From the NCBI GenBank assembly GCA_037384065.1, contig JARROJ010000007.1:5762-69761 (forward strand): a stretch of DNA of 64,000 bases, given 5' to 3'. The position numbers and the translations under genes were made by a program. Positions within the stretch are counted from its first letter, which is position 1. Each line of letters opens with the position of its first letter. The notes under the pieces were generated by a model. That model was not told the DNA's origin, did not search any database, and saw only the letters and a program-made list of their open reading frames with translations. Positions 52,435 to 60,188 of this stretch are shown here, one piece after another. Source of the stretch: JABDPF01 sp037384065 (GTDB lineage Bacteria; Pseudomonadota; Gammaproteobacteria; Xanthomonadales; SZUA-36).

Positions 52435-53219
52435 TGGCTGAATTCCGCTTACCCAAGCATTCCAGGATCGGCAAGGGCAAGACCTGGCCGGCGCCCGACG
52501 GTGCGACCAACACCAAGGTGTTCCGGGTCTACCGCTGGAACCCGGACGATGGCGAAAATCCGCGCGTCGACCGCTTCGAGATCGACCTCGACGACTGCGG
52601 CCCGATGGTTCTCGACGCCGTTATCAAGATCAAGAACGAGATCGACCCGACCCTGACCTTTCGGCGTTCCTGCCGTGAAGGCATCTGCGGCTCCTGCGCG
52701 ATGAACATCGACGGCACCAATACGCTGGCCTGCACCCAGCCGATCGCCGAGATCAAGGGCGAGGTGACCATCAATCCGCTGCCCCATTTGCCGGTGGTCA
52801 AGGACCTGGTGCCGGACCTGACGCATTTCTACGCCCAGTACGCGACGATCCGTCCGTGGATCCGCACGCAGAGCACGACGCCGCCGGACCGTGAGCGCCT
52901 GCAGTCGAAGGCGGACCGCGCCAAGCTCGACGGCCTTTACGAGTGCATCCTGTGCGCCTGCTGCTCGACCTCCTGTCCGAGTTACTGGTGGAACGGCGAC
53001 CGCTATCTGGGCCCGGCGATCCTTCTGCAGGCCTACCGCTGGCTGGCCGATTCACGCGACGAGGCGACGGGCGAGCGCCTGGACGATCTGGAAGACCCGT
53101 TCCGGCTGTACCGTTGCCACACGATCATGAACTGCACCCGGACCTGCCCGAAGGGCCTCAATCCCGCCAAAGCCATCGCCGAAATCAAGAAGATGCTGAT
53201 GGTGCGGCGCGGCGTCTGA
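52434..53219 (+). CDS. sdhB: Succinate dehydrogenase iron-sulfur subunit
   Basis: 261 residues. It wires electrons from FAD to quinone through three clusters. The 2Fe-2S ligands are in CREGICGSCAM followed by a distant Cys. The 4Fe-4S ligands are in CILCACCSTSCP. The 3Fe-4S ligands are in the later CHTIMNCTRTCPKG. It starts inside the sdhA stop (TGATG). Confidence 0.97.
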   Translation: MAEFRLPKHSRIGKGKTWPAPDGATNTKVFRVYRWNPDDGENPRVDRFEIDLDDCGPMVLDAVIKIKNEIDPTLTFRRSCREGICGSCAMNIDGTNTLACTQPIAEIKGEVTINPLPHLPVVKDLVPDLTHFYAQYATIRPWIRTQSTTPPDRERLQSKADRAKLDGLYECILCACCSTSCPSYWWNGDRYLGPAILLQAYRWLADSRDEATGERLDDLEDPFRLYRCHTIMNCTRTCPKGLNPAKAIAEIKKMLMVRRGV

Positions 53220-53240
53220 GCCGCGGAACGGACCGGTTCC

Positions 53241-53492
53241 GTGGCTGGAGACGATCGCTTGCGCAAATTGCGTTGGTCGTGCCGGCGCGGCATGAAGGAA
53301 CTCGACGTCCTGCTGGTGCGTTTCATTGATGCGAACGCCGCCGATCTTGCACGGGGCGCGTGGCCCGGGCTGGAACGTCTCCTGGCGCTCGAGGATGACG
53401 TCCTCTGGGACCTGCTGCAGGCGCCGTCGGCGGCGGGCGCGGACGGGGAACTGATCGCGGCGATTCGGGGCTTGCATGTTGCGGAAACTTGA
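53241..53492 (+). CDS. sdhE: FAD assembly factor SdhE
   Basis: 83 residues from a GTG. It has the RGMKELD motif (RGxxE, the hallmark of SdhE/YgfY), which contacts SdhA to promote covalent flavinylation. The rest is a small helical bundle with aromatic residues. It follows sdhB after 21 bp and overlaps the ygfX-like gene by 17 bp, matching the sdhE-ygfX pairing of E. coli. Confidence 0.9.
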   Translation: MAGDDRLRKLRWSCRRGMKELDVLLVRFIDANAADLARGAWPGLERLLALEDDVLWDLLQAPSAAGADGELIAAIRGLHVAET

Positions 53493-53913
53493 ACTGACGG
53501 CGGGCCCCTGCGCCTGGGAAGCCGCCGCGCGGCCCGTGCTGGGCCTGCTCGGGTGCGCCTCGCTGGTGTTGGCGCCGACCGGCTGGCCATGGACGGCGAC
53601 CGGGTTGGTGGCGCTGGCGCTCGCCGTGCTGTGGAGCGCCCGCCCGGCGCGCAGGCGTATTCGAACGACCCTGACCCTGCATCCGGACGGAACGGCCACC
53701 CTTGTGCGGAATGCACGTGCGCAACCGGCGGAAATCACCGGACGGGCATGGATCAGCCGGGTGTTCTGCGTGATCGAAGTGCGCCCGCTCGACGATGACG
53801 GTTCGGAATGGCTGACGATTTGCGCGGCGAAGCATTCGGCGTCGGATTACCGGCAGCTGCTCGGTGCGCTGCGGCTGGGCGCCTTCGGCTCCCGGGGTGA
53901 ATGCCTTGACTGA
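53476..53913 (+). CDS. ygfX: YgfX/CptA-like membrane protein
   Basis: 145 residues with two closely spaced membrane helices (about 20-55), then a soluble strand-rich part ending in SASDYRQLLGALRLG, similar to the tail of YgfX (S-x-D-x-W-R-x-L-R-R). In E. coli ygfX neighbours sdhE and was described as a toxin (CptA) affecting MreB/FtsZ; that role is debated. Here it overlaps sdhE upstream and the FixL-like gene downstream. The family call is moderate because the sequence is diverged. Confidence 0.7.
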   Translation: MLRKLELTAGPCAWEAAARPVLGLLGCASLVLAPTGWPWTATGLVALALAVLWSARPARRRIRTTLTLHPDGTATLVRNARAQPAEITGRAWISRVFCVIEVRPLDDDGSEWLTICAAKHSASDYRQLLGALRLGAFGSRGECLD

Positions 53914-55018
53914 CCGGTCCGAGGCGCCGCTCGATGCCCTGATGGCGGCGGCTGCCGACGCCATGATCATTATCGACGGGCAGGGGCGGATACTGCGCTT
54001 CAACCCGGCCGCCGAAGCCCTGTTCGGTTACGTCGAGAAGGACGTGCTCGGCCGCAACGTCAGCCTGCTGATGCCGGAGCCCCATAGCCGCGGGCACGAC
54101 GGCTTCATCAGGCGGTACCTCGAAGGGGGCGAAGCGCGAATCATCGGCCAGGGCCGCGAGGTGGCCGGTCTGCGCAGCGACGGTTCGTCGTTTCCGATGC
54201 ATTTGTCCGTTGGCGAGATTCGGCGGCCCGGTCCGTCGCATTTTGTCGGAATCGTGCGCGACCTCAGCGAGTTTCGCGCCACGCAGGAGCAGGTGCGCCG
54301 TCTCGAGGAGCAGTTGCTGCACGCTGATCGCCTCGTGATCCTGGGCGAACTGACGGCCGGCATCGCGCATGAAATCAACCAGCCGTTGACGGCGATCGCG
54401 GCCTACGCGGATGCCGGGTGCGCGCTGATCCATCGCGATGGCGATGCCCCCCAAAAGGACATGCAGTCGATCTGCGAGCGGATCGGTGAACAGTCGCGGC
54501 GCGCCGCCGAGGTCGTGCAGAGACTGCGCAAGCTGGTGCGCAGCGGCACCGTTGCACGCGCTCGTCATGATATCAATCAGATAATCAACAATGTTCTTTT
54601 ACTCTTTGAATATGAGATAAAAAAACAGAATATTGATTTGCGATTCGAGCCGTCCGACGCGCTCGAACGCCTGTTTGTCGATGAAATCCAGATCCAACAG
54701 ATCCTGGTCAACCTGGTCAAGAACGGGATCGATGCGATCGTCGCGGCCGGGATTCCGGACGGGCGCATCGAGATCGAACTCGCGCAGCGGGAAAACGAGG
54801 TGCTGGTCGCCGTGTCGGACAACGGGCCGGGGGTCCCGAAGGAGGACCGTTCGCGCATGTTCGAAGCCTTCTACACCACGAAGCCGAAGGGCGTCGGACT
54901 GGGGCTGTCCATTTGCAAGAGCATCGCGGCGGCGCATGGCGGCAGCCTGCACTACGCGGAAGCGCCGGGCGGCGGCAGTCGCTTCACCTTGTCCCTGCCG
55001 CGGAAATCGATAGGATAG
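53897..55018 (+). CDS. FixL-like PAS sensor histidine kinase lacking the heme histidine
   Basis: About 373 residues from the GTG at 53897 (a TTG at 53906 is possible). One PAS domain (about 12-128) has the FixL pattern LLMPEP, HDGFIRRY, IIGQGREV and a later RSDG-FP. The residue aligned to the proximal heme His (His200 in Bradyrhizobium FixL, PHIIGIGR) is Arg81. The HisKA domain has H158 in AGIAHEINQP, and the ATPase has LVNLVKNGIDAI, DNGPGVP and GLGLSICKS. There is no membrane helix. It overlaps ygfX and precedes fixJ by 4 bp. The signal is unknown. Confidence 0.88.
   Translation: MNALTDRSEAPLDALMAAAADAMIIIDGQGRILRFNPAAEALFGYVEKDVLGRNVSLLMPEPHSRGHDGFIRRYLEGGEARIIGQGREVAGLRSDGSSFPMHLSVGEIRRPGPSHFVGIVRDLSEFRATQEQVRRLEEQLLHADRLVILGELTAGIAHEINQPLTAIAAYADAGCALIHRDGDAPQKDMQSICERIGEQSRRAAEVVQRLRKLVRSGTVARARHDINQIINNVLLLFEYEIKKQNIDLRFEPSDALERLFVDEIQIQQILVNLVKNGIDAIVAAGIPDGRIEIELAQRENEVLVAVSDNGPGVPKEDRSRMFEAFYTTKPKGVGLGLSICKSIAAAHGGSLHYAEAPGGGSRFTLSLPRKSIG
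54558..54645 (+). other. AT-rich, rare-codon patch inside the FixL-like gene
   Basis: About 88 bp of unusually AT-rich coding sequence between HisKA and ATPase parts. It includes ATA, TTA and a run of A, in contrast to the GC-rich codons before and after. It encodes the start of the ATP-binding domain. I see no stop or frameshift. Confidence 0.65.
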
Positions 55019-55022
55019 GGCG

Positions 55023-55667
55023 ATGAGCCGGGACTCGCTGGTCTGCATCGTGGACGACGACGAGGCGATCCGCGAATCGCTTCGCCTGCTGCTGTACGCC
55101 AGCGGGCTGGGGAGCCACGGTTACCCCTCGGCCGATGCGTTTCTGGCCGACGAAGACCCGCGCGAATTCGACTGCATGCTGCTGGATATCCGCATGCCCG
55201 GCACCGATGGCCTCGAACTGTTCCGGATTCTGCAGCGGCGTCGGGTCGCCTACCCGATCATATTCATCACCGGGCACGGGGACATTCCCCTTGCGGTTTC
55301 CGCGATCCAGCAGGGCGCCCGGGATTTCCTGACCAAGCCGTTTCGCGAGGGCGAATTGCTGGAAAAGGTCGACTCCGCGATCGCGCACTACCGTTCCTCC
55401 CGCAAGCAGTTGCTGCAGCGCCAGGCGTTGCAGAAGCGTTTCGACTCCTGCACGCCGCGCGAGCGCGATGTGATGAAGTTGCTGGCGGAGGGTTTGCCGA
55501 ACAAAGGCATCGCCGAGGCGCTCGGCATCAGTCCGCGAACGGTCGAGATCCATCGCGCGCATGTCATGGAAAAGATGGCCGCGGAGTCCCTTCCCGCGCT
55601 GGTGCGCATGGTCAGCATGCTCGATTCGGCGGCGGCTGCGGACGGTCAGGCACGCGTATCTGACTGA
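55023..55667 (+). CDS. fixJ: FixJ family response regulator
   Basis: 214 residues. The receiver domain (1-120) has the acidic triad VDDDE, phospho-acceptor Asp in LLDIRMPG (about 54), the Thr in FITGHGD and Lys in LTKPF. A linker leads to a LuxR-type helix-turn-helix (about 145-205, TPRERDVMKLLAEGLPNKGIAEALGISPRTVEIHRAHVMEK in short segments). Standard FixJ layout. With the kinase just upstream it forms a two-component pair. Targets are probably in the HiPIP-cbb3 block downstream, which is inference. Confidence 0.93.
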   Translation: MSRDSLVCIVDDDEAIRESLRLLLYASGLGSHGYPSADAFLADEDPREFDCMLLDIRMPGTDGLELFRILQRRRVAYPIIFITGHGDIPLAVSAIQQGARDFLTKPFREGELLEKVDSAIAHYRSSRKQLLQRQALQKRFDSCTPRERDVMKLLAEGLPNKGIAEALGISPRTVEIHRAHVMEKMAAESLPALVRMVSMLDSAAAADGQARVSD

Positions 55668-55697
55668 TTTTCAACGCCCGTTCCGGGCGAAATTAAC

Positions 55698-55724
55698 GCC
55701 AGTTTCTGGCTTCTATACGTAGTA
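55698..55724. promoter_or_regulatory. Two short inverted repeats before the pseudo-receiver gene
   Basis: GCCAGTTTCTGGC (55698-55710) and ATACGTAGTAT (55714-55724) are adjacent perfect inverted repeats in the 63-bp gap after fixJ. They could be operator half-sites for a regulator of the pseudo-receiver-HiPIP unit. No FNR/FixK box (TTGAT-N4-ATCAA) is found. Confidence 0.35.
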
Positions 55725-55730
55725 TCCCTG

Positions 55731-56198
55731 ATGGCCGAATCCCGTGGTGCCGGTAGCATTCCGCACATATCAGGGGATCGTGCGATTAAAAAGCGGCAGA
55801 AAAGCGGGCTCGTGCTGTTGAACGAACCGGACCCCAGCGTTCGCGAGGCGCTGACCTTTCTCCTCGCAAACGAGGGTTGGGACGTGACGACAGTGGACAC
55901 GTGCGAGGAGTTGGTCGAGGCGGTGAAGACGCATGGCGTCGTTGCCGTGATCAGCGAATCCAGTTTGCCCGACTGCACCCCCGAGGATCTCCTGGCGAGC
56001 TGCCTGCAGCTCGGAACGCCCGTGGTGTTCACCGGCCACGACCTGCCACTGCAGGGCGCGGTCGATCTGATCCGCCAGGGCGCCATGGATTTCCTGGACA
56101 AGCCGTTCCCGCAATCGCGTCTTCTCGATCTGCTGGAACGCCTTAGAACGATGAAGAAGTCCGACCACAACCACGCGCATATCGGAGAGAAACCGTGA
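55731..56198 (+). CDS. Stand-alone pseudo-receiver protein (phospho-acceptor Asp replaced by Glu)
   Basis: 155 residues with a single receiver-like fold (about 25-145) and no output domain. Aligned to the adjacent FixJ, the phospho-acceptor position is Glu76 (ISESSLPD against LLDIRMPG). The acidic pocket is Glu32-Pro33-Asp34 instead of Asp-Asp-Asp. The Lys of LDKPF (Lys124) is kept, and a Thr lies in FTGH. Glu mimics phospho-Asp in many regulators, so this may be locked active or work as a binding competitor. Its stop overlaps the HiPIP GTG start. A role in the FixLJ circuit is inferred from position. Confidence 0.82.
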   Translation: MAESRGAGSIPHISGDRAIKKRQKSGLVLLNEPDPSVREALTFLLANEGWDVTTVDTCEELVEAVKTHGVVAVISESSLPDCTPEDLLASCLQLGTPVVFTGHDLPLQGAVDLIRQGAMDFLDKPFPQSRLLDLLERLRTMKKSDHNHAHIGEKP

Positions 56199-56527
56199 AA
56201 CATTCAAAGCTTATCAACCGTCGCAATTTCCTCAAGCTCGGTGGCGGGGCGGTCGCCCTGACGGCCATACCGCTCAAGCTCGTCGCTGCGGACGAGGTAT
56301 CGGCCGACGAACCGCTGGCCCAGGCCATGGGTTACGTTCTCGACGCGTCGACCGTTGACACGGCCAAGTTCCCGAAACGCGCGGGTGAGGCCGGCAGCAA
56401 GCAGTTCTGCCACAACTGCGCGCTCTACGCGGGCGAGGAAGATGACGAAATGGCGCCCTGCAGCATCTTCCAGAACCGCCTCGTGCACGGCACGGGATGG
56501 TGCAACGCCTGGGTGGCGAAAGCGTGA
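56195..56527 (+). CDS. High-potential iron-sulfur protein (HiPIP), Tat-exported
   Basis: 110 residues from a GTG overlapping the upstream stop. A twin-arginine signal (RRNFLKLGG, residues 9-17) directs the folded protein to the periplasm. The four 4Fe-4S ligands are Cys72, Cys75, Cys89 and Cys103, with the CHNCALY and GWCNAW patterns typical of HiPIP. HiPIPs carry single electrons at high potential, and in some bacteria feed terminal oxidases or photosynthetic reaction centres. Placement just before ccoN suggests it donates to the cbb3 oxidase. Confidence 0.93.
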   Translation: MKHSKLINRRNFLKLGGGAVALTAIPLKLVAADEVSADEPLAQAMGYVLDASTVDTAKFPKRAGEAGSKQFCHNCALYAGEEDDEMAPCSIFQNRLVHGTGWCNAWVAKA

Positions 56528-56534
56528 TTCCGGA

Positions 56535-56556
56535 TGCCCGGCCCACAGGCCGGGCA
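56535..56556 (+). terminator. Hairpin after the HiPIP gene
   Basis: A perfect 9-bp stem TGCCCGGCC/GGCCGGGCA with a 4-nt loop starts 8 bp after the HiPIP stop. There is no T-run. It could stabilise the HiPIP transcript or end it partly before ccoN. Confidence 0.55.
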
Positions 56557-56627
56557 CCCATCCGGTGCGCCGGTTTCAGGTCCGGCGCGCCGTTTCAATG
56601 CAGTGAATCGACGAACGGAAAATACTT

Positions 56628-58049
56628 ATGACCTACAACGATAAAGTGGTGCGGCAATTTGTCGTCATGACTGTGATCTGGGGCATAGTGGGCATGCTGG
56701 TCGGCGTCATCATCGCCGCACAGCTGTGGCTGCCCGCTCTGAACTTCGATCTTCCCTGGCTGACGTACAGCCGCCTGCGCCCGCTGCACACGAACGCGGT
56801 AATCTTCGCGTTCGGCGGTTCGGCGCTCATCGGGACGTCTTTCTACGTCGTTCAGCGCACCTGCCACGTGACGCTGTTCGCCCCCAAGCTCGCGTCCTTC
56901 GTATTCTGGGGCTGGCAGGTCGTTATCCTGGCGGCCGCGATCTCGTTCCCGATGGGATGGACGCAAAGCAAGGAATACGCCGAACTCGAGTGGCCGGTCG
57001 ACATCCTGGTCGCCATCGTGTGGGTCTCGTACGCCGTCGTGTTTTTCGGCACCATTGTCAAACGCCGGGTCAGCCACATTTACGTGGCGAACTGGTTCTA
57101 TGCCGCGTTCATCATCACGATTGCCCTGTTGCACATCGTGAACAATCTGGCCCTGCCGGTAACGCTGACGAAGTCCTACCAGGTCTATACCGGCGCCGTC
57201 GATGCGATGGTGCAGTGGTGGTACGGCCACAACGCGGTGGGCTTCTTCCTGACCGCCGGCTTCCTGGCCATGATGTACTACTTCGTTCCGAAACAGACCG
57301 AAGGCCCGGTTTACTCCTATCGCCTGTCGATCGTTCATTTCTGGGCGCTGATCGCGATCTACATGTGGGCCGGCCCGCACCACCTGCATTACACGGCGCT
57401 GCCCAACTGGGTGCAGTCGCTGGGCATGGTGTTCTCCCTGATCCTGCTGGCGCCGAGCTGGGGCGGCATGATCAACGGCATCATGACCCTGTCCGGGCAC
57501 TGGCACAAACTGCGTACCGATCCGGTGCTCAAGTTCATGATCGTGGCGCTGTCGTTCTACGGCATGTCCACGTTCGAAGGCCCGATGATGTCGATCAAGA
57601 CGGTCAACGCGCTGAGCCATTACACCGACTGGACCATCGGCCACGTGCATTCCGGCGCGCTGGGCTGGGTCGCGATGATGACCATCGGTTCCCTGTACAG
57701 CCTGGTGCCGCGCCTGATCGGCGAAAAGGTCATGTACAGCGTGAAGGCGGTCGACGCGCACTTCTGGATCGCCACCATCGGTATCGTCCTGTACATCGCC
57801 GCGATGTGGATCGCCGGTGTCATGCAGGGCCTGATGTGGCGCGCGTTCAACGATGACGGCACGCTGACCTACACCTTCATCGAAACGATCGCGGCGACCA
57901 AGCCGTACTACGCCATTCGTCTGCTGGGCGGCATCCTGTTCCTCAGCGGCATGTTCATCATGATGTGGAACGTGATGAAGACGCTGGCCCAGAAGGAGGC
58001 GATCGAGTTGAAGGCGGCCGAGCCGGCTTACTGGGGAGACCACGCATGA
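56628..58049 (+). CDS. ccoN: cbb3-type cytochrome c oxidase subunit I
   Basis: 473 residues with twelve membrane helices. The catalytic subunit holds low-spin heme b and the heme b3-CuB centre. Conserved features include RLRPLHTNAV (heme His), WWYGHNAVGFFLT (CuB His and the cross-linked Tyr region), AGPHHLHYTA (two CuB His) and DWTIGHVHSGALGW (heme ligands). It is a proton-pumping, high-affinity O2 reductase. It overlaps ccoO by 4 bp (ATGA). The 100-bp leader shows no clear FNR/FixK box. Confidence 0.97.
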   Translation: MTYNDKVVRQFVVMTVIWGIVGMLVGVIIAAQLWLPALNFDLPWLTYSRLRPLHTNAVIFAFGGSALIGTSFYVVQRTCHVTLFAPKLASFVFWGWQVVILAAAISFPMGWTQSKEYAELEWPVDILVAIVWVSYAVVFFGTIVKRRVSHIYVANWFYAAFIITIALLHIVNNLALPVTLTKSYQVYTGAVDAMVQWWYGHNAVGFFLTAGFLAMMYYFVPKQTEGPVYSYRLSIVHFWALIAIYMWAGPHHLHYTALPNWVQSLGMVFSLILLAPSWGGMINGIMTLSGHWHKLRTDPVLKFMIVALSFYGMSTFEGPMMSIKTVNALSHYTDWTIGHVHSGALGWVAMMTIGSLYSLVPRLIGEKVMYSVKAVDAHFWIATIGIVLYIAAMWIAGVMQGLMWRAFNDDGTLTYTFIETIAATKPYYAIRLLGGILFLSGMFIMMWNVMKTLAQKEAIELKAAEPAYWGDHA

Positions 58050-58657
58050 GCAAGGGACACAAGAAACTTGAAAAAAGCATCACGCTGATGTCGATTTTCA
58101 TCGTGGTCGCCGTCAGCCTGGGCGGCCTGGTTGAAATCCTGCCCCTGATCTTCGGCAACCAGGTCAACCAGCCGGCGGAGGGTATCGAACCGTATCCCCC
58201 CCTGCGACTCGCGGGCCGGGATGTCTACGTGCGCGAAGGCTGTTACGTCTGCCATTCGCAGATGGTTCGGCCGTTCCGCAGCGAAACGGAACGCTATGGC
58301 CCGTATTCCGTGGCCGGCGAGTCCGTTTACGATCGACCGTTCCAGTGGGGCTCCAAGCGCACCGGGCCGGACCTGGCGCGCGTCGGCGGCCGCTACAGCG
58401 ACGACTGGCACGTCATCCACCTGATGAATCCGCGGGACGTGGTTCCCGAGTCCAACATGCCGGCCTTTCCGTGGCTGGCCGAGGCGATGGTGGACGGTGA
58501 ACTCGTCCAGAAGAAGATGAAGGTGCTGCAGACGCTGGGCGATCCGTATACCGACGAGGCCATCGAGGCGGCGCCCGCCGCCGTTGAGGGCAAGACCGAA
58601 CTGGAGGCCCTGGTCGCCTACCTGCAGGGCCTGGGTACGGCCCGCAGCGGGCGCTGA
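58046..58657 (+). CDS. ccoO: cbb3-type cytochrome c oxidase subunit II
   Basis: The ATG at 58046 gives 203 residues; a longer frame overlapping ccoN is rejected. One N-terminal membrane helix (about 13-35) anchors a periplasmic mono-heme cytochrome c. The heme motif is CYVCH (66-70) and the axial Met lies in SNMPAFPW. CcoO relays electrons from CcoP to CcoN. Confidence 0.95.
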   Translation: MSKGHKKLEKSITLMSIFIVVAVSLGGLVEILPLIFGNQVNQPAEGIEPYPPLRLAGRDVYVREGCYVCHSQMVRPFRSETERYGPYSVAGESVYDRPFQWGSKRTGPDLARVGGRYSDDWHVIHLMNPRDVVPESNMPAFPWLAEAMVDGELVQKKMKVLQTLGDPYTDEAIEAAPAAVEGKTELEALVAYLQGLGTARSGR

Positions 58658-58670
58658 AGGCAGCCGGACC

Positions 58671-58865
58671 ATGAACTTCGGTCTTGACCTCAACATCATT
58701 CGCGCGGCGGTCCTGATTCTCCTGATCGTCGGCTTCCTGGGCATCTGGGCCTGGGCATGGAGCCGGCACCGCAAGGAGGATTTCGAGAAGCTGAGCCAAT
58801 TACCGCTCGAAGAAGACGACGGCACCGTGCCGGAAGACGACAAGACTGAGCGTACCAAGGAGTAA
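58671..58865 (+). CDS. ccoQ: cbb3-type oxidase subunit CcoQ (FixQ-like)
   Basis: 64 residues from the ATG at 58671. One membrane helix (about 10-30) is followed by a charged cytoplasmic tail rich in Glu and Asp. Small single-helix CcoQ proteins stabilise the CcoN-CcoO-CcoP complex. It lies between ccoO and ccoP in the conserved order. Confidence 0.85.
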   Translation: MNFGLDLNIIRAAVLILLIVGFLGIWAWAWSRHRKEDFEKLSQLPLEEDDGTVPEDDKTERTKE

Positions 58866-58868
58866 TCC

Positions 58869-59786
58869 ATGGAGAACTTGAATTCATTTTGGCACTGGTT
58901 CGTCATTGTGATCACCGTGGGCAGCATTCTGGGCTGCTGGTGGCTGCTTTACTGGACCAAGGGCGTGGGAAACGAAGATGCCCAGGAACCGGGAGAAGGC
59001 GACGACACCGGGCACGTCTGGGACGAAAACATCCATGAGCTGAACACACCGCTGCCGCGCTGGTGGCTGTGGCTGTTCAACCTGACGATCGTGTTCGCGC
59101 TGGTCTATCTCGCCGTGTTTCCGGGGCTCGGTAACTTTGCCGGCAAGTTCGGCTGGACGCAGGAAGCGCAGTACCAGAAGGAAATGGCCGCTGCCGCCGA
59201 GGCGCAGGAAGCCGTGTTTGCGCGTTTTCGTGACATGTCGCCGGAGCAGTTGATCGCCGACAAGGAGGCGCGCGAGATCGGCGGCCGGCTGTTCGGCAAC
59301 AACTGCGCGATGTGCCACGGCTCCGACGGTCGCGGTGCGCGCGGCTTTCCGAATCTGACCGACGACGCCTGGCAATGGGGCGGCTCCTGGGATCAGGTGG
59401 TGGCGACGCTCACCAACGGTCGCCAGGCGGCGATGACGCCGTTCGGCGCCGTGCTGGGCGAGGAGGGCGTGCGCAACGTGGTGGCTTACGTCCAGCAGAT
59501 TTCCGGTCAGAAGGCCGACCCGGAGATGGCGGCCGCCGGCCAGGTCCACTTCCAGACCATCTGCATGGCCTGCCACGGTATGGACGGCAAGGGCAATCCG
59601 GCGCTCGGCGCGCCCAACCTGACGGATGACATCTGGTTGTACGGCCCCAATCCGTCGGACATCGAGTACGCGGTCATGAACGGCCGGCAGGGCAAGATGC
59701 CGGCGTTCAAGGATACGCTCGGTGCGCTCAGCGAAGACAAGATCCGCATTCTCGCGGCCTACGTGCTGGGCCTGTCGGAAAACTGA
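58869..59786 (+). CDS. ccoP: cbb3-type cytochrome c oxidase subunit III (diheme)
   Basis: 305 residues. Two N-terminal membrane helices (about 8-30 and 63-88) flank a cytoplasmic loop, as in CcoP forms with two anchors. Two cytochrome c domains follow, with heme motifs CAMCH (146-150) and CMACH (232-236). It takes electrons from periplasmic donors such as c-type cytochromes or, possibly here, HiPIP, and passes them to CcoO. Confidence 0.96.
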   Translation: MENLNSFWHWFVIVITVGSILGCWWLLYWTKGVGNEDAQEPGEGDDTGHVWDENIHELNTPLPRWWLWLFNLTIVFALVYLAVFPGLGNFAGKFGWTQEAQYQKEMAAAAEAQEAVFARFRDMSPEQLIADKEAREIGGRLFGNNCAMCHGSDGRGARGFPNLTDDAWQWGGSWDQVVATLTNGRQAAMTPFGAVLGEEGVRNVVAYVQQISGQKADPEMAAAGQVHFQTICMACHGMDGKGNPALGAPNLTDDIWLYGPNPSDIEYAVMNGRQGKMPAFKDTLGALSEDKIRILAAYVLGLSEN

Positions 59787-59825
59787 ACGGCCCGGCGCGC
59801 GTCGCAGGGGCCTCGGAGGTAGGGC

Positions 59826-60188
59826 GTGACACAGGAAAACAGGGAACTGCCCGGTCGCTGGTGCATGTGCAAGCGGGATTTCGGCGTCGCGTTCTGGATC
59901 GCGTTTCTCGCCGCCTGCGTCGGAACGTTCGTGATTTTCGCCGTGCTCGACCCCGAAGCCCTGAACGATGCCTGGGTGCTGCCCTGGGAGATGGGCAGCA
60001 GACTGGCCTACAGCCTGGGCTTCCTGTTTCTTTACCTGGTCAGCCTGCTTGCCAGCGGGCTGACCATTTTCATGGTTCGTACCGGACCGCGCCGAGGTCA
60101 CGCGAGGGGAGAAGGGCGCCGTCCGCCACCCGAGGTCCGTTCACCTGAAGAGGAAAACCCCGATCTCGACATTGGAGATTTGAAGTGA
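59826..60188 (+). CDS. Unknown two-helix membrane protein in the cbb3 cluster
   Basis: 120 residues from a GTG. A short N-terminus with a Cys-x-Cys pair (WCMCKRD) is followed by two membrane helices (about 20-40 and 60-85), and a basic then acidic C-terminal tail. Both ends are predicted to face the cytoplasm. It is placed between ccoP and ccoG, overlapping ccoG by 4 bp (GTGA). I do not recognise the family. The cysteines and position make a metal or heme delivery or assembly role conceivable, but this is only a guess. Confidence 0.7.
   Translation: MTQENRELPGRWCMCKRDFGVAFWIAFLAACVGTFVIFAVLDPEALNDAWVLPWEMGSRLAYSLGFLFLYLVSLLASGLTIFMVRTGPRRGHARGEGRRPPPEVRSPEEENPDLDIGDLK

Noticed and set aside
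53897..54300. True heme-binding FixL oxygen sensor
   Set aside because: The proximal His is replaced by Arg81, so the standard oxygen-sensing name would mislead.
56528..56627. FNR/FixK box before ccoN
   Set aside because: I looked for TTGAT-N4-ATCAA and found no acceptable match; control by FNR/FixK cannot be claimed.
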